Shown here piece by piece: positions 9,090 through 20,800 of a stretch of DNA of 64,000 nucleotides. The translations under genes and the position numbers were made by a program. The notes beneath the pieces were generated by a model. The model searched no databases. It was not told where the DNA came from and saw only the letters and a program-made list of their open reading frames with translations. Source of the stretch: a virus; the IMG/VR virus record IMGVR_UViG_3300044627_001244, positions 1 through 64,000 of that record. The stretch is one strand, 5' to 3'. Every line of letters starts with the position of its first letter. Positions within the stretch are counted from its first letter, which is position 1.

Positions 9090-9823
9090 AGTAAATGATT
9101 ATTCTCCGTAACAGTTTCAGTAATCTCAAAAGATGCATCACCTTCAAATGTTTGAGTGGTAATGATTGCTTCTTCAATTCTTGTGCGAACATCGGCTCTA
9201 TCAATGTATTTGTATTTCTGTAAAGGACCGAATAGATAACCTTTAACAGTAAAATCAAACTGCCAAGTTAAAACTCTGCGACTATCAAAGTCACCTTCCC
9301 ATTGATCGTCTGAAGTTACGCTATTGAGTTCAATTGGAATGTCCATTGTGATGCCTAGATCAGGCAAAATCTTCATCGTGACTGTCCAATCTGGCGTGAA
9401 GAATGGAACAATTTGTTCTACAATCTGTGTGCCATCTTCTGCGTTTTTAACAAATGCGTTTAATTGAAACTGCATGTCATATGGTACTGGCGCGTATGTA
9501 AAACCAAAATCGTTACCGCCTGTGTTTTGTCCTTTGACAAATTTATGTGCAGTATTAATCTTTCGACTAGGCGCATATGACATAGACATAAATTCAAATC
9601 CTAATCTAGGATTTGTAACTGCAATTTCTCTGTTCAGCGTAGGATCGCCATAAATTCTTTGATAAAATTTCTGCTTTGGACCATACTCAATAGGAACATT
9701 TAAAGTTTGTGCAACGTTGCCGCTTATATCATAGCGTTCAATTTGAATCTCATTGAAGAGATTACCAAACATAATTACAAAACGTCTAAGCGTTCCGTGA
9801 TAATAATCGTGACCGAACATCAT
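9086..9823 (-). CDS. gp15: Proximal tail sheath stabilisation protein (T4 gp15-like)
   Basis: 245 residues (T4 gp15 is 272). The N-terminus MMFGHDYYHGTLRRFVIMFG matches the gp15 family start (MFG-x-YHQRIRRY). The body carries VPIEYGPKQKFYQRI and NPRLGFEFMSMSYAPSRK. gp15 hexamers cap the tail and bind the neck proteins. AAGGA lies 10 nt before the first ATG. Order gp13-14-15-16-17 is exactly that of T4. Confidence 0.94.
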   Translation of the reverse strand: MMFGHDYYHGTLRRFVIMFGNLFNEIQIERYDISGNVAQTLNVPIEYGPKQKFYQRIYGDPTLNREIAVTNPRLGFEFMSMSYAPSRKINTAHKFVKGQNTGGNDFGFTYAPVPYDMQFQLNAFVKNAEDGTQIVEQIVPFFTPDWTVTMKILPDLGITMDIPIELNSVTSDDQWEGDFDSRRVLTWQFDFTVKGYLFGPLQKYKYIDRADVRTRIEEAIITTQTFEGDASFEITETVTENNHLL

Positions 9824-9825
9824 AA

Positions 9826-10641
9826 TTAGTAAGTCCTTGTAAGTGCAAATGGATTCAATTCGGTAAAGTCAACAACATCGTCATCAACAAGTTTTTCTCC
9901 GAGTGCTTCATTATCTGCTGTTGCGTCATATGTAATAACAGTATCGCCTTCTTTGACAAAGAATGTGCCGTCTTCGTTGAGCATGAAGTCTCCATCTTCA
10001 AGAAGTGCTTTCTCTAGATTTGCGGTTGATAGACTGTATTGATCTTCAATGCCATCAATATCTCCAACTTCAGTATTGAGTTCTTCACTAGAGTATTCGA
10101 ATCTATCGCAACGCAATTCGTATGTAAACAGTTTGCCCAACTGAAAGAAATTTTCAATGTTTTCGGTAAACTTAATTTCATACATGTATTTCATCATAGG
10201 TATCCAAATCAAGTCGCCTTCGCGAGGACGAATGATTGCTTCATAATCCCATGCGTCTGATACATCATAAAGAAGTTGTTCGCCATCTTCGTTGATTAGA
10301 TTGTATCCGTATTCTGTTAGCAAAGATGTTTTAAGTGACTGTCCAAATCTTTTCTGTGAAACTACAAAAGTGATTGATTCATCAATCTGTAGACCAAACT
10401 TTGAAATGAAGTCTTCTTGTCCTTGAAAACCATCGAAACTCTTTACAAACAATTCCATTTCAATCGCATCTTCAAATTTAGATAAAGTATCTTCACCATA
10501 GATTTGATCTAAATTTTGAAATGTTCGAGGCAAGTAATAGCCTTGAATGCCATACGTCTTGATGGATTCAATAATTAAGTCTTCTAAAACATTTTGCTCA
10601 GTATTGGTGTTATACTGATTAAAATAGCGATTTCTTGCCAT
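9826..10641 (-). CDS. gp14: Neck protein (T4 gp14-like)
   Basis: 271 residues (T4 gp14 is 256). The N-terminus MARNRYFNQYN, then LIIESIKTYGIQGYYLPRTF and LDQIYGEDTLSKFEDA, is typical of gp14. A central GDLIWIPMMKYMYEIKF and FFQLGKLFTYELRCDRFEYS follow. The last about 70 residues are acidic. gp14 with gp13 forms the neck that joins filled head and tail. Four nucleotides separate it from gp13. Confidence 0.93.
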   Translation of the reverse strand: MARNRYFNQYNTNTEQNVLEDLIIESIKTYGIQGYYLPRTFQNLDQIYGEDTLSKFEDAIEMELFVKSFDGFQGQEDFISKFGLQIDESITFVVSQKRFGQSLKTSLLTEYGYNLINEDGEQLLYDVSDAWDYEAIIRPREGDLIWIPMMKYMYEIKFTENIENFFQLGKLFTYELRCDRFEYSSEELNTEVGDIDGIEDQYSLSTANLEKALLEDGDFMLNEDGTFFVKEGDTVITYDATADNEALGEKLVDDDVVDFTELNPFALTRTY

Positions 10642-10645
10642 GTGA

Positions 10646-11389
10646 TTAGCCGATCATGTCTGAAACAGGCAGAGAGTAAGTGTTGATCATCTCTTCCTCT
10701 AACTTACGTATTTCTTCGTTTGCCTCTTCCCAGATTTTTTGTCCGTTAAATGTAACTCCGCCAGGCATTGTCATGCCTTCGAATTTTTTGAGATTGTCGC
10801 CCCATTGTCTTTTGATCAATTGTGTAGCATAGTTTTGTAGCCAACGATCAGTCCAAACGTCTGTATAGACTTCAGGATCAACTAATTGATATGCTTCAAC
10901 AACAACGTATTCGCCAACCGTTGTTTTTTCTAGCCATGCCATATCAATATAAAGTTTATTGATATGACGATTATATCTGAGTGCTTGCTTGCCTACAAAT
11001 AGTTCTTCGGCAAGTGCTACGTTTTGCAGAGCCATATAGTATGGTGCATAACTTGTAGAATTGAATGCGTATAGATCATTCAATGAAATTTGATATCTCA
11101 GATTGAAAAGATTGTTGGTAGAATAGGAATCTCCAATATCAAAGATGTTTACAACACCAATAATGTTTTGCGGTATTGTCAGATACTTATTCGTTTGATC
11201 TTGTGCTGTAATTTGATAGAGTAAATACGTCTTTTCAGAACCATCAAAATGATAATCGTGATAATATGCGAGTGCTTCGTCAACTCTGTCTTCAACTTGA
11301 TCATTATCAACGTTGATTTCAAGAACAGGCTTGCCTAGTTTTTTTAGGCAGTATTCAATGAAGTCTTCTCTAGAGGTTGGTTTTGCCAT
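10646..11389 (-). CDS. gp13: Neck protein (T4 gp13-like)
   Basis: 247 residues. It begins with TSREDFIEYCLKKLGKPVLE and DQVEDRVDEALAYYHDYHFDG, a hallmark of gp13. Later segments include YNRHINKLYIDMAW and WTDRWLQNYATQLIKRQWG. It forms the head-side ring of the neck. First gene of the gp13-gp17 run; a TATAAATA late promoter lies 29 nt upstream and AAAGGACC precedes the ATG. Confidence 0.94.
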   Translation of the reverse strand: MAKPTSREDFIEYCLKKLGKPVLEINVDNDQVEDRVDEALAYYHDYHFDGSEKTYLLYQITAQDQTNKYLTIPQNIIGVVNIFDIGDSYSTNNLFNLRYQISLNDLYAFNSTSYAPYYMALQNVALAEELFVGKQALRYNRHINKLYIDMAWLEKTTVGEYVVVEAYQLVDPEVYTDVWTDRWLQNYATQLIKRQWGDNLKKFEGMTMPGGVTFNGQKIWEEANEEIRKLEEEMINTYSLPVSDMIG

Positions 11390-11417
11390 GAATGTGGTCC
11401 TTTAAATTTAACACCTC

Positions 11418-11425
11418 TATTTATA
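11418..11425 (-). promoter_or_regulatory. T4-type late promoter, gp13 operon
   Basis: Exact TATAAATA on the minus strand followed by G, 29 nt from the gp13 start. It lies just beyond a terminator that closes the preceding gene. Confidence 0.75.
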
Positions 11426-11437
11426 ATTCGGGAGAAA

Positions 11438-11470
11438 ATAAAAAACCCACCGAGTGGTGGGATTTTTTAT
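11438..11470 (-). terminator. Intrinsic terminator before gp13
   Basis: CCCACC-GAGT-GGTGGG stem-loop (11446-11461) flanked by A runs on one side and T runs on the other, so it can act on both strands. On the minus strand it follows the 81-residue gene and is followed by TTTTTTATTTT. Confidence 0.8.
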
Positions 11471-11483
11471 ATAAAACCAAAAT

Positions 11484-11729
11484 TTAAAATTTAATTAAAT
11501 ATTTTATTTTTTGAATTATACTTTTTGGCTGTTTTTCTAGAGGTAGATTTTTTATGGGAGTTTTTTTCACATTTAAAACAATAAACATATCTGGACTATA
11601 GATTGTTCCTGATGCAAGTATCTTCGGTCCTTCAACTTTAGCGTGGTTTTTAGACTCTGCTTCGAGACAAATTAAAGTTCCTTTGTTTTTATTTGGATTT
11701 AAAAACTCTATATCGTAATATTTTGACAT
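11484..11729 (-). CDS. Hypothetical small basic protein
   Basis: 81 residues from an ATG at 11729; a TTG one codon earlier is less likely. Sequence begins MSKYYDIEFLNPNKNKG and ends in a Lys/Ile-rich helix. No family recognised. It sits between the adhesin gene and the terminator preceding gp13, so it is probably co-transcribed with the fibre genes. Confidence 0.6.
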   Translation of the reverse strand: MSKYYDIEFLNPNKNKGTLICLEAESKNHAKVEGPKILASGTIYSPDMFIVLNVKKTPIKNLPLEKQPKSIIQKIKYLIKF

Positions 11730-11755
11730 CAATAAATTCCCAACATTAAATATTT

Positions 11756-12853
11756 TTAAGTGGCATTGGTAGGATATGTTCTAGGAGATGCTCCTCCATA
11801 GATAATTCTTACGCCTCCAACTGCACCATTACCCTGACCGGAAATATAACCGTAGTGGAAACTTCCTCCACCGCCACCTGGAGCGCCTCCTTGTCCTCCA
11901 CCACCCGGACTACTAAAAAATGTTCCTGTGTCACCTCCAGAACCGCCACCACCACCAGCGCCATTCGATCCGCCTGCGCCGGCCGGACCTTGACCATAAA
12001 GTCCTGTGCCGCCACCGCCTCCGGTTCCATAAGTGCCACCAATGAATCCATGGCCACCACCACCGCCCGCGCCACCGGTACCTGGAGATCCTGCACCACC
12101 AGTGGAGGTATTGGAATTTCCTCCCTTACCTGCGTATCCTCCGGCGCCAGCGCCAGCGGCATTGTTATTTTTAATTGAATCGCCTCCATCACCACCTCCA
12201 TCACCAGTATAAGTTCCTCCTGGTCCGTTGCCGCCCGGTGGTCCGCCTGTTCCTCCAAATCCAGCAACAGTTCCAGTGCTTGAAAAATATGAAGTGCCGC
12301 CGTTGGTTCCAGTGCCGCCGGTAGACAGTCCACGGGCGCCCACAACTACTGTATATGATGAACCTGGAGATACGGGAATATTATTTTTCCAACCAAGTCC
12401 TCCGCCACCACCGCCACCCCAATCTGAACTGGCGCCAGCGCCACCGCCTCCGCCCACACACACGACAGCCACGCTTGTTACACCTGCTGGAACTGTAAAA
12501 GAATATGTTCCTGCGGTTGTATATACCGTTTCTCCTGCGGCTACGAATGGAGTGACACTATTGCTAGGAGAACTTTCTGCGCTGTATCCTACAGCATTTT
12601 CGGCGGCCACAGTAAATGTATATGAGGTTCCTGTTGTGAGTCCTGATACTGTAATCGGTGAAGATGCTCCTGTCGCAGTTTGTCCTCCGCTACTTGTTAC
12701 TCTATATCCTGTAATTGGTGCACCACCATTATTTCCCGGCGCAGTAAAAGTTACAGATACTTGAGTCGAACTAGTTGCAGTTGCAGTTCCAATTGTCGGA
12801 GCATCAGGAACTCTTGCGCCTGCTGATCCAATTAACATATTTCTTACGCTCAT
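11756..12853 (-). CDS. FN3-glycine-rich adhesin-like tail protein
   Basis: 365 residues. Residues about 15-105 form a fibronectin type III domain (PDAPTIGTATATSSTQVSVT ... TVSGLTTGTSYTFTVAAEN). Residues 110-160 are a beta segment leading into GVTSVAVVCVGGGGG. Residues about 160-350 are over half glycine, in poly-Gly loops separated by short strands. The C-terminus GGVRIIYGGASPRTYP resembles the ending of glycine-rich phage tip proteins (T2 gp38-like architecture). A host-surface binding tip is inferred from architecture. Neighbours are fibre-like genes. Confidence 0.75.
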   Translation of the reverse strand: MSVRNMLIGSAGARVPDAPTIGTATATSSTQVSVTFTAPGNNGGAPITGYRVTSSGGQTATGASSPITVSGLTTGTSYTFTVAAENAVGYSAESSPSNSVTPFVAAGETVYTTAGTYSFTVPAGVTSVAVVCVGGGGGAGASSDWGGGGGGGLGWKNNIPVSPGSSYTVVVGARGLSTGGTGTNGGTSYFSSTGTVAGFGGTGGPPGGNGPGGTYTGDGGGDGGDSIKNNNAAGAGAGGYAGKGGNSNTSTGGAGSPGTGGAGGGGGHGFIGGTYGTGGGGGTGLYGQGPAGAGGSNGAGGGGGSGGDTGTFFSSPGGGGQGGAPGGGGGSFHYGYISGQGNGAVGGVRIIYGGASPRTYPTNAT

Positions 12854-12909
12854 ATTTTATTTTCCTTAGTTAAGATTTATAGTTAATCTATTCAATTTAA
12901 CTTATTAGA

Positions 12910-14637
12910 TTAAGTCAATCCACCGCCGTTGATTACAAACTCACCAGACGCAACGCAAAGAACTGTTGCAATACCTCTTTGTGCAAGTGTTCGTGTGCCT
13001 GTGTTTGAAGTACCGGCTTGTCTTAATGTGACGCTTGCGCCTTGTAAAATAGAAATTGAACTGCTTGAGTTATTGTAAATTGTAACCACTTGACCAACGG
13101 TGAATATTGCGTTTGGAACAGTTACGTTACCTGTAGCAGTTACAGTCTTACCACTATCGGCAAGAACAAGTGTATATGAACCTGTTGTAGCATTCAGAGG
13201 AACTTCACGAACGTTACCTTTGCTGTCGTAAATGTCACCACCAGCATAAACATCTTCTGCGATACCTGCACCACCAGAGACAATCAACGCACCTGTTGTG
13301 GTGCTTGAAGATGCTGTGCTGTCAACTGCTTTTAAGGCACCAACTTGAAGTGTTGAGTATGTTGCGCCTGAGAAGTTAACGGTGTTTGCAGGTTCGTTTG
13401 CAATGCCGGCGAACAGTTTGTAAATACCAGAATCACTTGCATCGCGAACGAGACCAGTATACTTAGTGCCTGACGATGTGTATTCGCCAACAATACCTAA
13501 ATCAAGTATGTCAGCGGCGTTGTTTGAACCAACGAAAATAATTGGATTGTCAACTTGCAGAGATGATGTAGAAACTGTGTTACCGCCACCACCAAGTGTA
13601 ATTGTACCGGTAATTGCTACGTTACCACCAATGTTCAAGTTACCCACAAGACCGATACCACCGTTAACTGTCAAAGCACCTGTTGTTGTGTTTGAAGATT
13701 GTGTATCAATTTCAATGTGAATGTTTTGACCTGGAGTAATCACCATCTGAGTGTTATTTGCAGGATCATCGAAACCTTCAGCAGAGAAAATGATCTTGTT
13801 GCCTGTACCGTTACCACCAGTACCAATTACAAGGTCACCGGATTCAGTTGTTCCGACTGGTGCTTGATACAGAAGATACGCATCGTCCGCTTTAGTAACG
13901 CCATAAGCACCTTCAGCATAGTTTTCTGAGTTAACGCCCATCGATACCCAACCTTGGTCGGTGTTACCTGAGTGGTGAATTGCAATAAATTCTGCGTATG
14001 AGTTTGCGCCTGTGTTTGTGTTAACAACAAGCATATCAGTTGCGGCATTTGTATTAGCAATACCAAATACTTTGTGAGTAGTTTGATCATCGCCTTTTGC
14101 GGCTACCCAAACTGAAAGTTCTCCACCAGCACCAATGTGTTCGTCTGCGTGAAGGTCAACGGTTGCTCGAACGCCTTTTGATATTTCAAAATATCCGTTT
14201 GATGAGAAAAATGTTGCGTTATTTGCACCAGAACCAAATGTTGTATTGCCACTTAATGTCGTTGCACCAGTAACGCTAAGAGTTCCTGATGATGTTACGT
14301 TTGGTGTGCTTACTGCACCCGATACAGTCAATACATTGGTTGACGTATTGAAAGTTAATCCGGAATCATCTATCAGTAATCCTGCTGAACTAACCACAGG
14401 TATCCTACCTGAAGTTAAATCGCTAAGAGTTATTGTATTCGAAGTAATTCCGGTTGAATATAATAAATCTATTGTTCCTGTGTTAGAACTTATATTAGCA
14501 GGAAATAATAGTGTGGAACCTCTAGCAGGAGGACTATCTCCTCCAGTAATACTACTAAGCGTATTTGCTACTTCATTATGTGCTGATCTAAACTCATTAA
14601 AAGTATTAGATAATTGGACGTTTGTGAATGCTGTCAT
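12910..14637 (-). CDS. Fibre-like virion structural protein
   Basis: 575 residues, Thr/Ser/Gly/Asn-rich and beta-repetitive. N-terminal about 30 residues are helical (QLSNTFNEFRSAHNEVANTL). Repeats such as SSGTLSVTGATTLSG, TTTGALTVNGGIGLVGNLNI and TTTGALIVSGGAGIAEDVYA recur. A globular insert at about 150-300 includes DLHADEHIGAGGELSVWV. The C-terminus (SYTLVLADSGKTVTATGNVT) resembles a small beta-domain seen in many marine phage fibres. Tail fibre or whisker is inferred; exact placement is unknown. Confidence 0.72.
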   Translation of the reverse strand: MTAFTNVQLSNTFNEFRSAHNEVANTLSSITGGDSPPARGSTLLFPANISSNTGTIDLLYSTGITSNTITLSDLTSGRIPVVSSAGLLIDDSGLTFNTSTNVLTVSGAVSTPNVTSSGTLSVTGATTLSGNTTFGSGANNATFFSSNGYFEISKGVRATVDLHADEHIGAGGELSVWVAAKGDDQTTHKVFGIANTNAATDMLVVNTNTGANSYAEFIAIHHSGNTDQGWVSMGVNSENYAEGAYGVTKADDAYLLYQAPVGTTESGDLVIGTGGNGTGNKIIFSAEGFDDPANNTQMVITPGQNIHIEIDTQSSNTTTGALTVNGGIGLVGNLNIGGNVAITGTITLGGGGNTVSTSSLQVDNPIIFVGSNNAADILDLGIVGEYTSSGTKYTGLVRDASDSGIYKLFAGIANEPANTVNFSGATYSTLQVGALKAVDSTASSSTTTGALIVSGGAGIAEDVYAGGDIYDSKGNVREVPLNATTGSYTLVLADSGKTVTATGNVTVPNAIFTVGQVVTIYNNSSSSISILQGASVTLRQAGTSNTGTRTLAQRGIATVLCVASGEFVINGGGLT

Positions 14638-14639
14638 GG

Positions 14640-14891
14640 TTATTCTCTCTCTTTAGTGATTTTTAGCAATAAGGTTTTAATTTCTGTCAGATCGCACTTA
14701 ATCTGGTTGATTTCAGACTTTACCGCGTCTATTTCTGAACTATTCTTATTTATATCAATTAACTTACGTCTTTGAATTTTATACTTCAAAAGTGAGTCAA
14801 TGTCCGTGTTCAAAATAGCCTTTGAGTGAGTGTCTCTCTCTGTAAAGCCCCTAACCGGCTCCGAAACAATAAGTTTATTTGTTGGATTCAT
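14640..14891 (-). CDS. Hypothetical coiled-coil protein
   Basis: 83 residues from ATG 14891, 5 nt after the stop of the DUF4815 gene. An in-frame TTG at 14903 would overlap that gene. Residues about 45-83 form a heptad-like helix (IDAVKSEINQIKCDLTEIKT). No family recognised. Small coiled-coil proteins between fibre genes can be fibre connectors or chaperones, but nothing here proves that. Confidence 0.65.
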   Translation of the reverse strand: MNPTNKLIVSEPVRGFTERDTHSKAILNTDIDSLLKYKIQRRKLIDINKNSSEIDAVKSEINQIKCDLTEIKTLLLKITKERE

Positions 14892-14895
14892 GTGC

Positions 14896-17800
14896 TTAAG
14901 CAAGTGCGATAGCCCTCAAATCTTTTACCTTAGGTGCAATATTTGCACTACTTGAGGTAAACACGACTTTGATGGCAAAGTATTTGTATCCGTTGAATGT
15001 TCTGCCGTCAGGTGTGGTATATGCAACTTCATTATTTAGGACTTTATAAATTTCTTGTCCTGATGCAGAACCACCAAATCCGCTTTCAACTGTCAAGAAG
15101 GTGTTGTTTGCAATCGTTGCAACAACTCTTTCTGTTCTAGCAGTACCAACAGCAATTGTGTCTCCAATTTTTAAATCTTCAATGAAGCGAGTAGATGTGC
15201 CATTCACACTAGTGCCAGTAGTTACGCTAACTGTTCCTGCTAGTAATTCTGAGCCTCCAGTTTTTGCTACTGAAGGAACCACATACTTCTCTTCTTTGAA
15301 TACTTCTCTGTCGGAGGTAAATGTTTCTGCACCAACCAATGACATTTCTGTGTAGAATTTGTCATCAAAACTGTCCGTATCGTTTTCGTTCAGAAGTTTG
15401 CAGTATACTTTGATACCTGTTCCTGCTGGACGATTGATGTTCAAATAAACAGCCAAGTCAGTTGCTTCAAACCCGTCATTCAGTTCAACTGCGCGAGTAA
15501 TGTATCGTGACTCTGAAGAGTAAGGACCGCTTGGATTTTCTTCTCTACGAATCTGGATTGTCTCACCAGCACCTGATGTGGTGAAGTTTGTTGCAACTGT
15601 CAGGTATGTGTTGTTGCTGATTTGCTGAATTCTACGGTATTCATCTCCAAAATAGGCATACTCACCAGCAAATACAGTATTTGCAAAGTCAGTAGATGAG
15701 CCAACTACAATATTTGAACCGCTGTTGAACGTTACTGTGCCTGTAATGTCGGTATATGTAGAGTTGTTGATAATGTTCTTTGAGAATCCAAAACGAATGT
15801 TTTCATTATCAACATATGGCGTTACATACTGATTGTTTGTTGTTAGTGTTGCTCTCAATTGTAGAGATTTAATGTTATTTGTTGTCTCTGTAGTTGATGT
15901 TGCAATTTTTCTTCTAGATGCAAGAATTAGACGTTCATAGTTCTTAATGTCTGTCCAGTCAGAATCAACAACGTTGTTTTCATCGATTGTTTTAATCTGA
16001 TATTGAATATTTGTGTCGGAAAGAATCTGATCAGAAATCATTGCCTGTAGAGCGTCATATGTATATGCGGCGTTTATAGGAATATTGTTCCAATATGCAA
16101 TCTTAGATGTGGTATCAAACTTAGCAATTCTCATAGTAAACTTAACATCTAAGTTTTGTTTAGCCGTCCAAGTTCTATCATTCGATGATGTGAATAAAAC
16201 ACCAGTACCATAAGCGGCTTCAATTCTTGTTCCGCGTTCTGCATCTGAAATGTCTACTTCACCAAGTTCCGCTACCCAAATTGCAAAATCTGGATCGTTT
16301 GCTTCTGGCTTAATACAGAATGCATATTCATTTCCTGGACCAAGATAGATTGGATTCTTAAATGTAAATTTAGTTGCACTTGTAGCATCTTCAGAAACGT
16401 TAATGCTCGCATTGTTAACGATTGATTTATCACCAATACCAATTACTTTAGCACCAGGATAACCATTCACCATTTCACGAATTTCCACACTAACATTTCT
16501 TGTGTTGTCTCTAGACTTAGTTCTGAAAAACAGATCAATAGATGTTACATAGAATCCAGATGGATATGTTTCTGAGTCAACGAAGAACGACTGAGACAAT
16601 GGATCCCAGTTTCTTGGTGGAGGTGGCGGAGGAATAAACTCGCTATTAGTTGTAACTCGGTTCTCATTAATTGTTTGTCTTCCAACAATCTGAATTGCGT
16701 CTGCACTATTGAAACTTACATCAAATGGTCTGCTGTTAATTGTAATTGCACTCTTAACTTGAGTAAGTGCTTGAGCGAAGATAGTATTTCTAGCACTAGT
16801 TAAGGTTGTGCCTTCAGCATTTGTTGGACTGTCTGTTATTCTAAATTCTCTTTGACCAACGAAGAATGTATTTGATGGAACTGTAAACAACAAATAAATT
16901 TCATTGTTTTCTACACGCATATCTTCAGAAGCGCCGTCTTTAATACTAATCCAATCAGTATTTTCTCCGCTAATTGTTCCATCATTGTCGAAGTTTTCGT
17001 TAACTAGTTCTACTAGTGTTTTTGTTCCAGTTAAACGAATTTGTTGGCAATGTTCGGTAACATCAATATTGTCAAAGAATGCATAAATTTTAGATTCACT
17101 CTTCAAACCTGTAGCATGAATAATGAAATCTCTGCTTCTCATATAAAGAGAAGCAATTACATCAACAACTCTATCGCTAGAAATTGTTTGAGTTGCACCC
17201 TGTTGTGCAGATGCCAATTGCTGTGCAAGAGACTGAGTAGTTCTTTGCAATTGAGATGTAATTCTCCAATTACCGGATATCGTTGATTGCGTAGTGCCTG
17301 CAACGAAACTTGTTTCAGTTGGTCCTGTTAGGAATTGATTTAATGGAGCAACTTCAGAGTTCCACGCATCAACAAGTGCTGCCCAGTTATCCGCTTCTCC
17401 AGTATCATCATATATGATTGCTCTATCTGGATCATTTGTAGTCTCTACCCAATTGTCTACGAATGGGTAAATTGACATATCTCCCGTCCAAATAAAGTTA
17501 AGTTCTTCTGCAAGTCTTAACTGACGGGAAGCATATGGCTGAGTGAGTGTGCTAACTGCAACTTCAGTATAAGGCAACATTATTTTATTGCCATCTTGCA
17601 ATTCTGTTGTAGAAATTGCAGAGTTATATCTGAATGCGGTATTATTTGCGTTGTCTTGTTTCGCAGTTACAAAGCGATTCGTTCTGTCAATAGATGCAGA
17701 CCAGTCTGGACTCGAAACGGCTGATACTGAATATCCAGTAAATGCGTCAACAAGAATACCATTCTTGAATCTATCAAGTCCAACTTCATCAATTTCAGTT

Positions 17801-20800
17801 TTGTCTGAGGCTTGCTTTTCTAAGAAAGAAAGTGTGGTGAAGTATTCTAGTTTTTCAATTCGGTCGTTCATCTTAGAGATATCACGCATCGTGAATCTCT
17901 TGTTCTTCTTCAACTTAATGCGAACGTCTTTTGGACGAGAAGGATATGCAGGAATAATAACTTCAGCAATTTCAAGTGTATCTGGAAGTTTAGGTGGAGC
18001 AAATGGAGCCTGATTGCCTCCAGCCGCTGGCACACCATTGTTGACACCAAATTGTCCTTTACTGTTTACATACAGAGTAACAATTCTACCTTTGTAGTAA
18101 ATTAAGTCTGCATCAAAATCTGATGAAGGCTTAGGCGTATGAAGACCGCCAAATGGAACTTGATAAGTTCCAGGATCGGCAGGGTTGACGCCCGTAGCCG
18201 CAGTTTTAATTGGTCTAAAGTCTACGCAATTACGCAGATCATATAATCGTTTTGTAATTGGACTTGTGAAAGTTGGTATGTTAACAGTATTAATTGTTGT
18301 GTTTGACGTTGCAGTATCATCAACAGGATACGAATCTACTGACGCATAGCCAAGACCTTGTGAAGTATCGTGTGTAAAATGATCAAATACAACTAGTAAA
18401 CGACCTGTTGGAACTACACCTGCTTTAGGTGTAATTGTTGCATGTTCGTAAGAGTAATCTGTTTGACCATTATTAACTGAATAACTTGAAGTAACGTTTG
18501 TGTTACTTGTGGATGCCGCAATACTAAAGTTTGAAGACTGATAAATTGCATGAAGTTGATACAAGTCACCATAACCCAAACCAAATGGACCTGCAAGTCC
18601 GTTAGGATGTGTATTGGGGTTGATGTTTGCTTGTGTTTGATAATTTAATGTCTTGCGTTTTTCTCTCGCATTTGAACGGTCCATTGTAGCAACAATGTCT
18701 GCGGTAAATGTTGCATTCTCCTGAGTGCTAATAATAACTGCACCTGGCGAAGTTACATTAATAGTGCGTGACGATGCTAGTCCACCAACTTTGTCCATAG
18801 GAATAGTATAACCAGTCGGAAGAATCTTGGTGAATGTGTTTGCACTTGCGCCTGCTGTGTGATTAGATTCAATTGTCAAAGATGTGTTGTTTGAAATTGA
18901 AGCAACTTTAACTTCTTCACCGTTAATCTTTAAAACGTCACCAATGTTAACGGCTGATGCAAATACTGTAGAAGAACCAGTTACGATCTTGGTGCCAGCA
19001 GTAACGCTTACAGTTCCAGTAAGGGCTGCCGTTTCAACGTCTGTACCTGAATTATTTACAATAATTTGATAGTATTCGTTTTTTTGTGTCGCAGTTAGTA
19101 AATCTGTGCCAACAAAAGTTTCGCTAGAATCTGATGTTGCAACTGTGGCAGCACCTGCGTTGAAGGTAACTGTAAATTTCTTTTTGAATCTAAATCCAGA
19201 TTCTACGTTTTCTTCAGCATCTCTAACCGTCTTAATTGCACCATATGGTAATTTAAATATAAGAGCGTTGAATGATGTTTCATTTAAGACTGCACCAGTC
19301 GTACCTGTTGCAATAACAATGTCAGCATAACGCTTTACTGTTGCAGAATCATAAATTGCACGAACATCAGAGAAAACTTCTCCTGCACTCATTGTAACTT
19401 CATACAAATACATGTTGTATTTTGCTGAAGCAGTACCTTGAACACCACTTACATATTCGACCGCACGAACTCTTGCTTCACCAATTTTGCTGCCGCTTAC
19501 GCTTGCCGCAGAATATGTTCCATTTGTAATAACTTGTTGTGCGGTATCATACAAATCAACTTTTGTGGATTCTTCAAAATCCCATGCTCCACACAATTCA
19601 TTGACTTCAATGTATTGTCCGTAGTTGATTTGTGTTTTTGTTTGTTCAACATATTGTGTTGTCAAACCTTTTTCGGCTTCAATGTAATTCTTAGCAATAA
19701 ATTCGCTTCTATATCCATCAACGTATGCCGTAAATGGTTCAACTTCAAATAAAAGAAGATTGTTGTTACCACCATCTGCTAATGGGTAACGACCACCATT
19801 GCTAGACTGTAGTAAATGTTCTCTAACAGTTACAACTGGATCGTTGATTGTATAGTCTCCAGCCTCTTCTGATGTTCTTTGTGCAAGTGCATCTTCAAGT
19901 TTACTTTCAACTTCAATGTTCTTTCTCTTCTTGGCGATACCATTTTCAATGTCTAGAACAGTAACAAAATCTTCATCCGATACTGTCGCACCAAGCGCAA
20001 TTTTTGTAAGTACCGTATCAATTTTAAGTCTGTCTGCACCTGGCGCTTGAAAGTTTGGTGTGCCTTGTGCATTATCTAGCAATGATTGATCTTCAATGTA
20101 ATCCACAAAAGATTTTTGTGGAACGAGGCCAATCTTATATGAAGGAATGTTTGTATATTTGTCAAGAATCAATGTCTGTGTTGTATTCTTAACAAAATGG
20201 TCTGCAAGATAAACAACACCTTCAGACACAGTAATTTTTGAGCCTTTTGTATATTCGGCTTCTGTTGCAAGACCTTCATTAACAAGTGTTGATGTTGCTC
20301 TTGTCGTTGCTGTGTTTGCGTATGATCTTCCAGTTACGTTTGAAGTAAATACAACTTCGTTTTCTTGGAATTTTGTTAAACTTCTATTATCAAGAATTGC
20401 AGTAACGTTAAGCGGAACAGTTGTTCCAGTATTTGCAACGGTTGATGCACCACCTGTTACAAGTGTTCCATTTACGTTGGCTACAAGAATTCTATTCTGA
20501 CCAGTAATTGGATGAATGAAAGTTGTTTTAATGACTGCTGTGTTGCCACTATCAAATGTGATAGTGTTTCCTGGTGTAAGTATTGTAGCCGCATTGTTTA
20601 CAGTAAGAACTACACCACCAGATGTTTGATAGTTAATGAACAAGGTTTTTGGATCGGAACCGTCAAGGTCAGAAACAATACCGCAATATGCAGTAATGCC
20701 GCTATTTGATCCAAAGATAGTTTTACCCTCAAAAGCATCAACGTCAACATCACCACCATTAAAAGTAGATTGAAGTTTAACGTAGTCAACGTTTAAGTCT

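Noticed and set aside
11850-12250. Possible CRISPR or tandem DNA repeat
   Set aside because: Irregular GGx-codon repetition in the adhesin, no constant repeat with unique spacers.
11809-12345. 178-codon frame within the glycine-rich adhesin
   Set aside because: Shadow caused by GGx-type codon repetition; the main frame has domain structure.
12228-12764. Pro-rich plus-strand frame opposite the adhesin
   Set aside because: Antisense of Gly codons gives Pro; no ribosome site.
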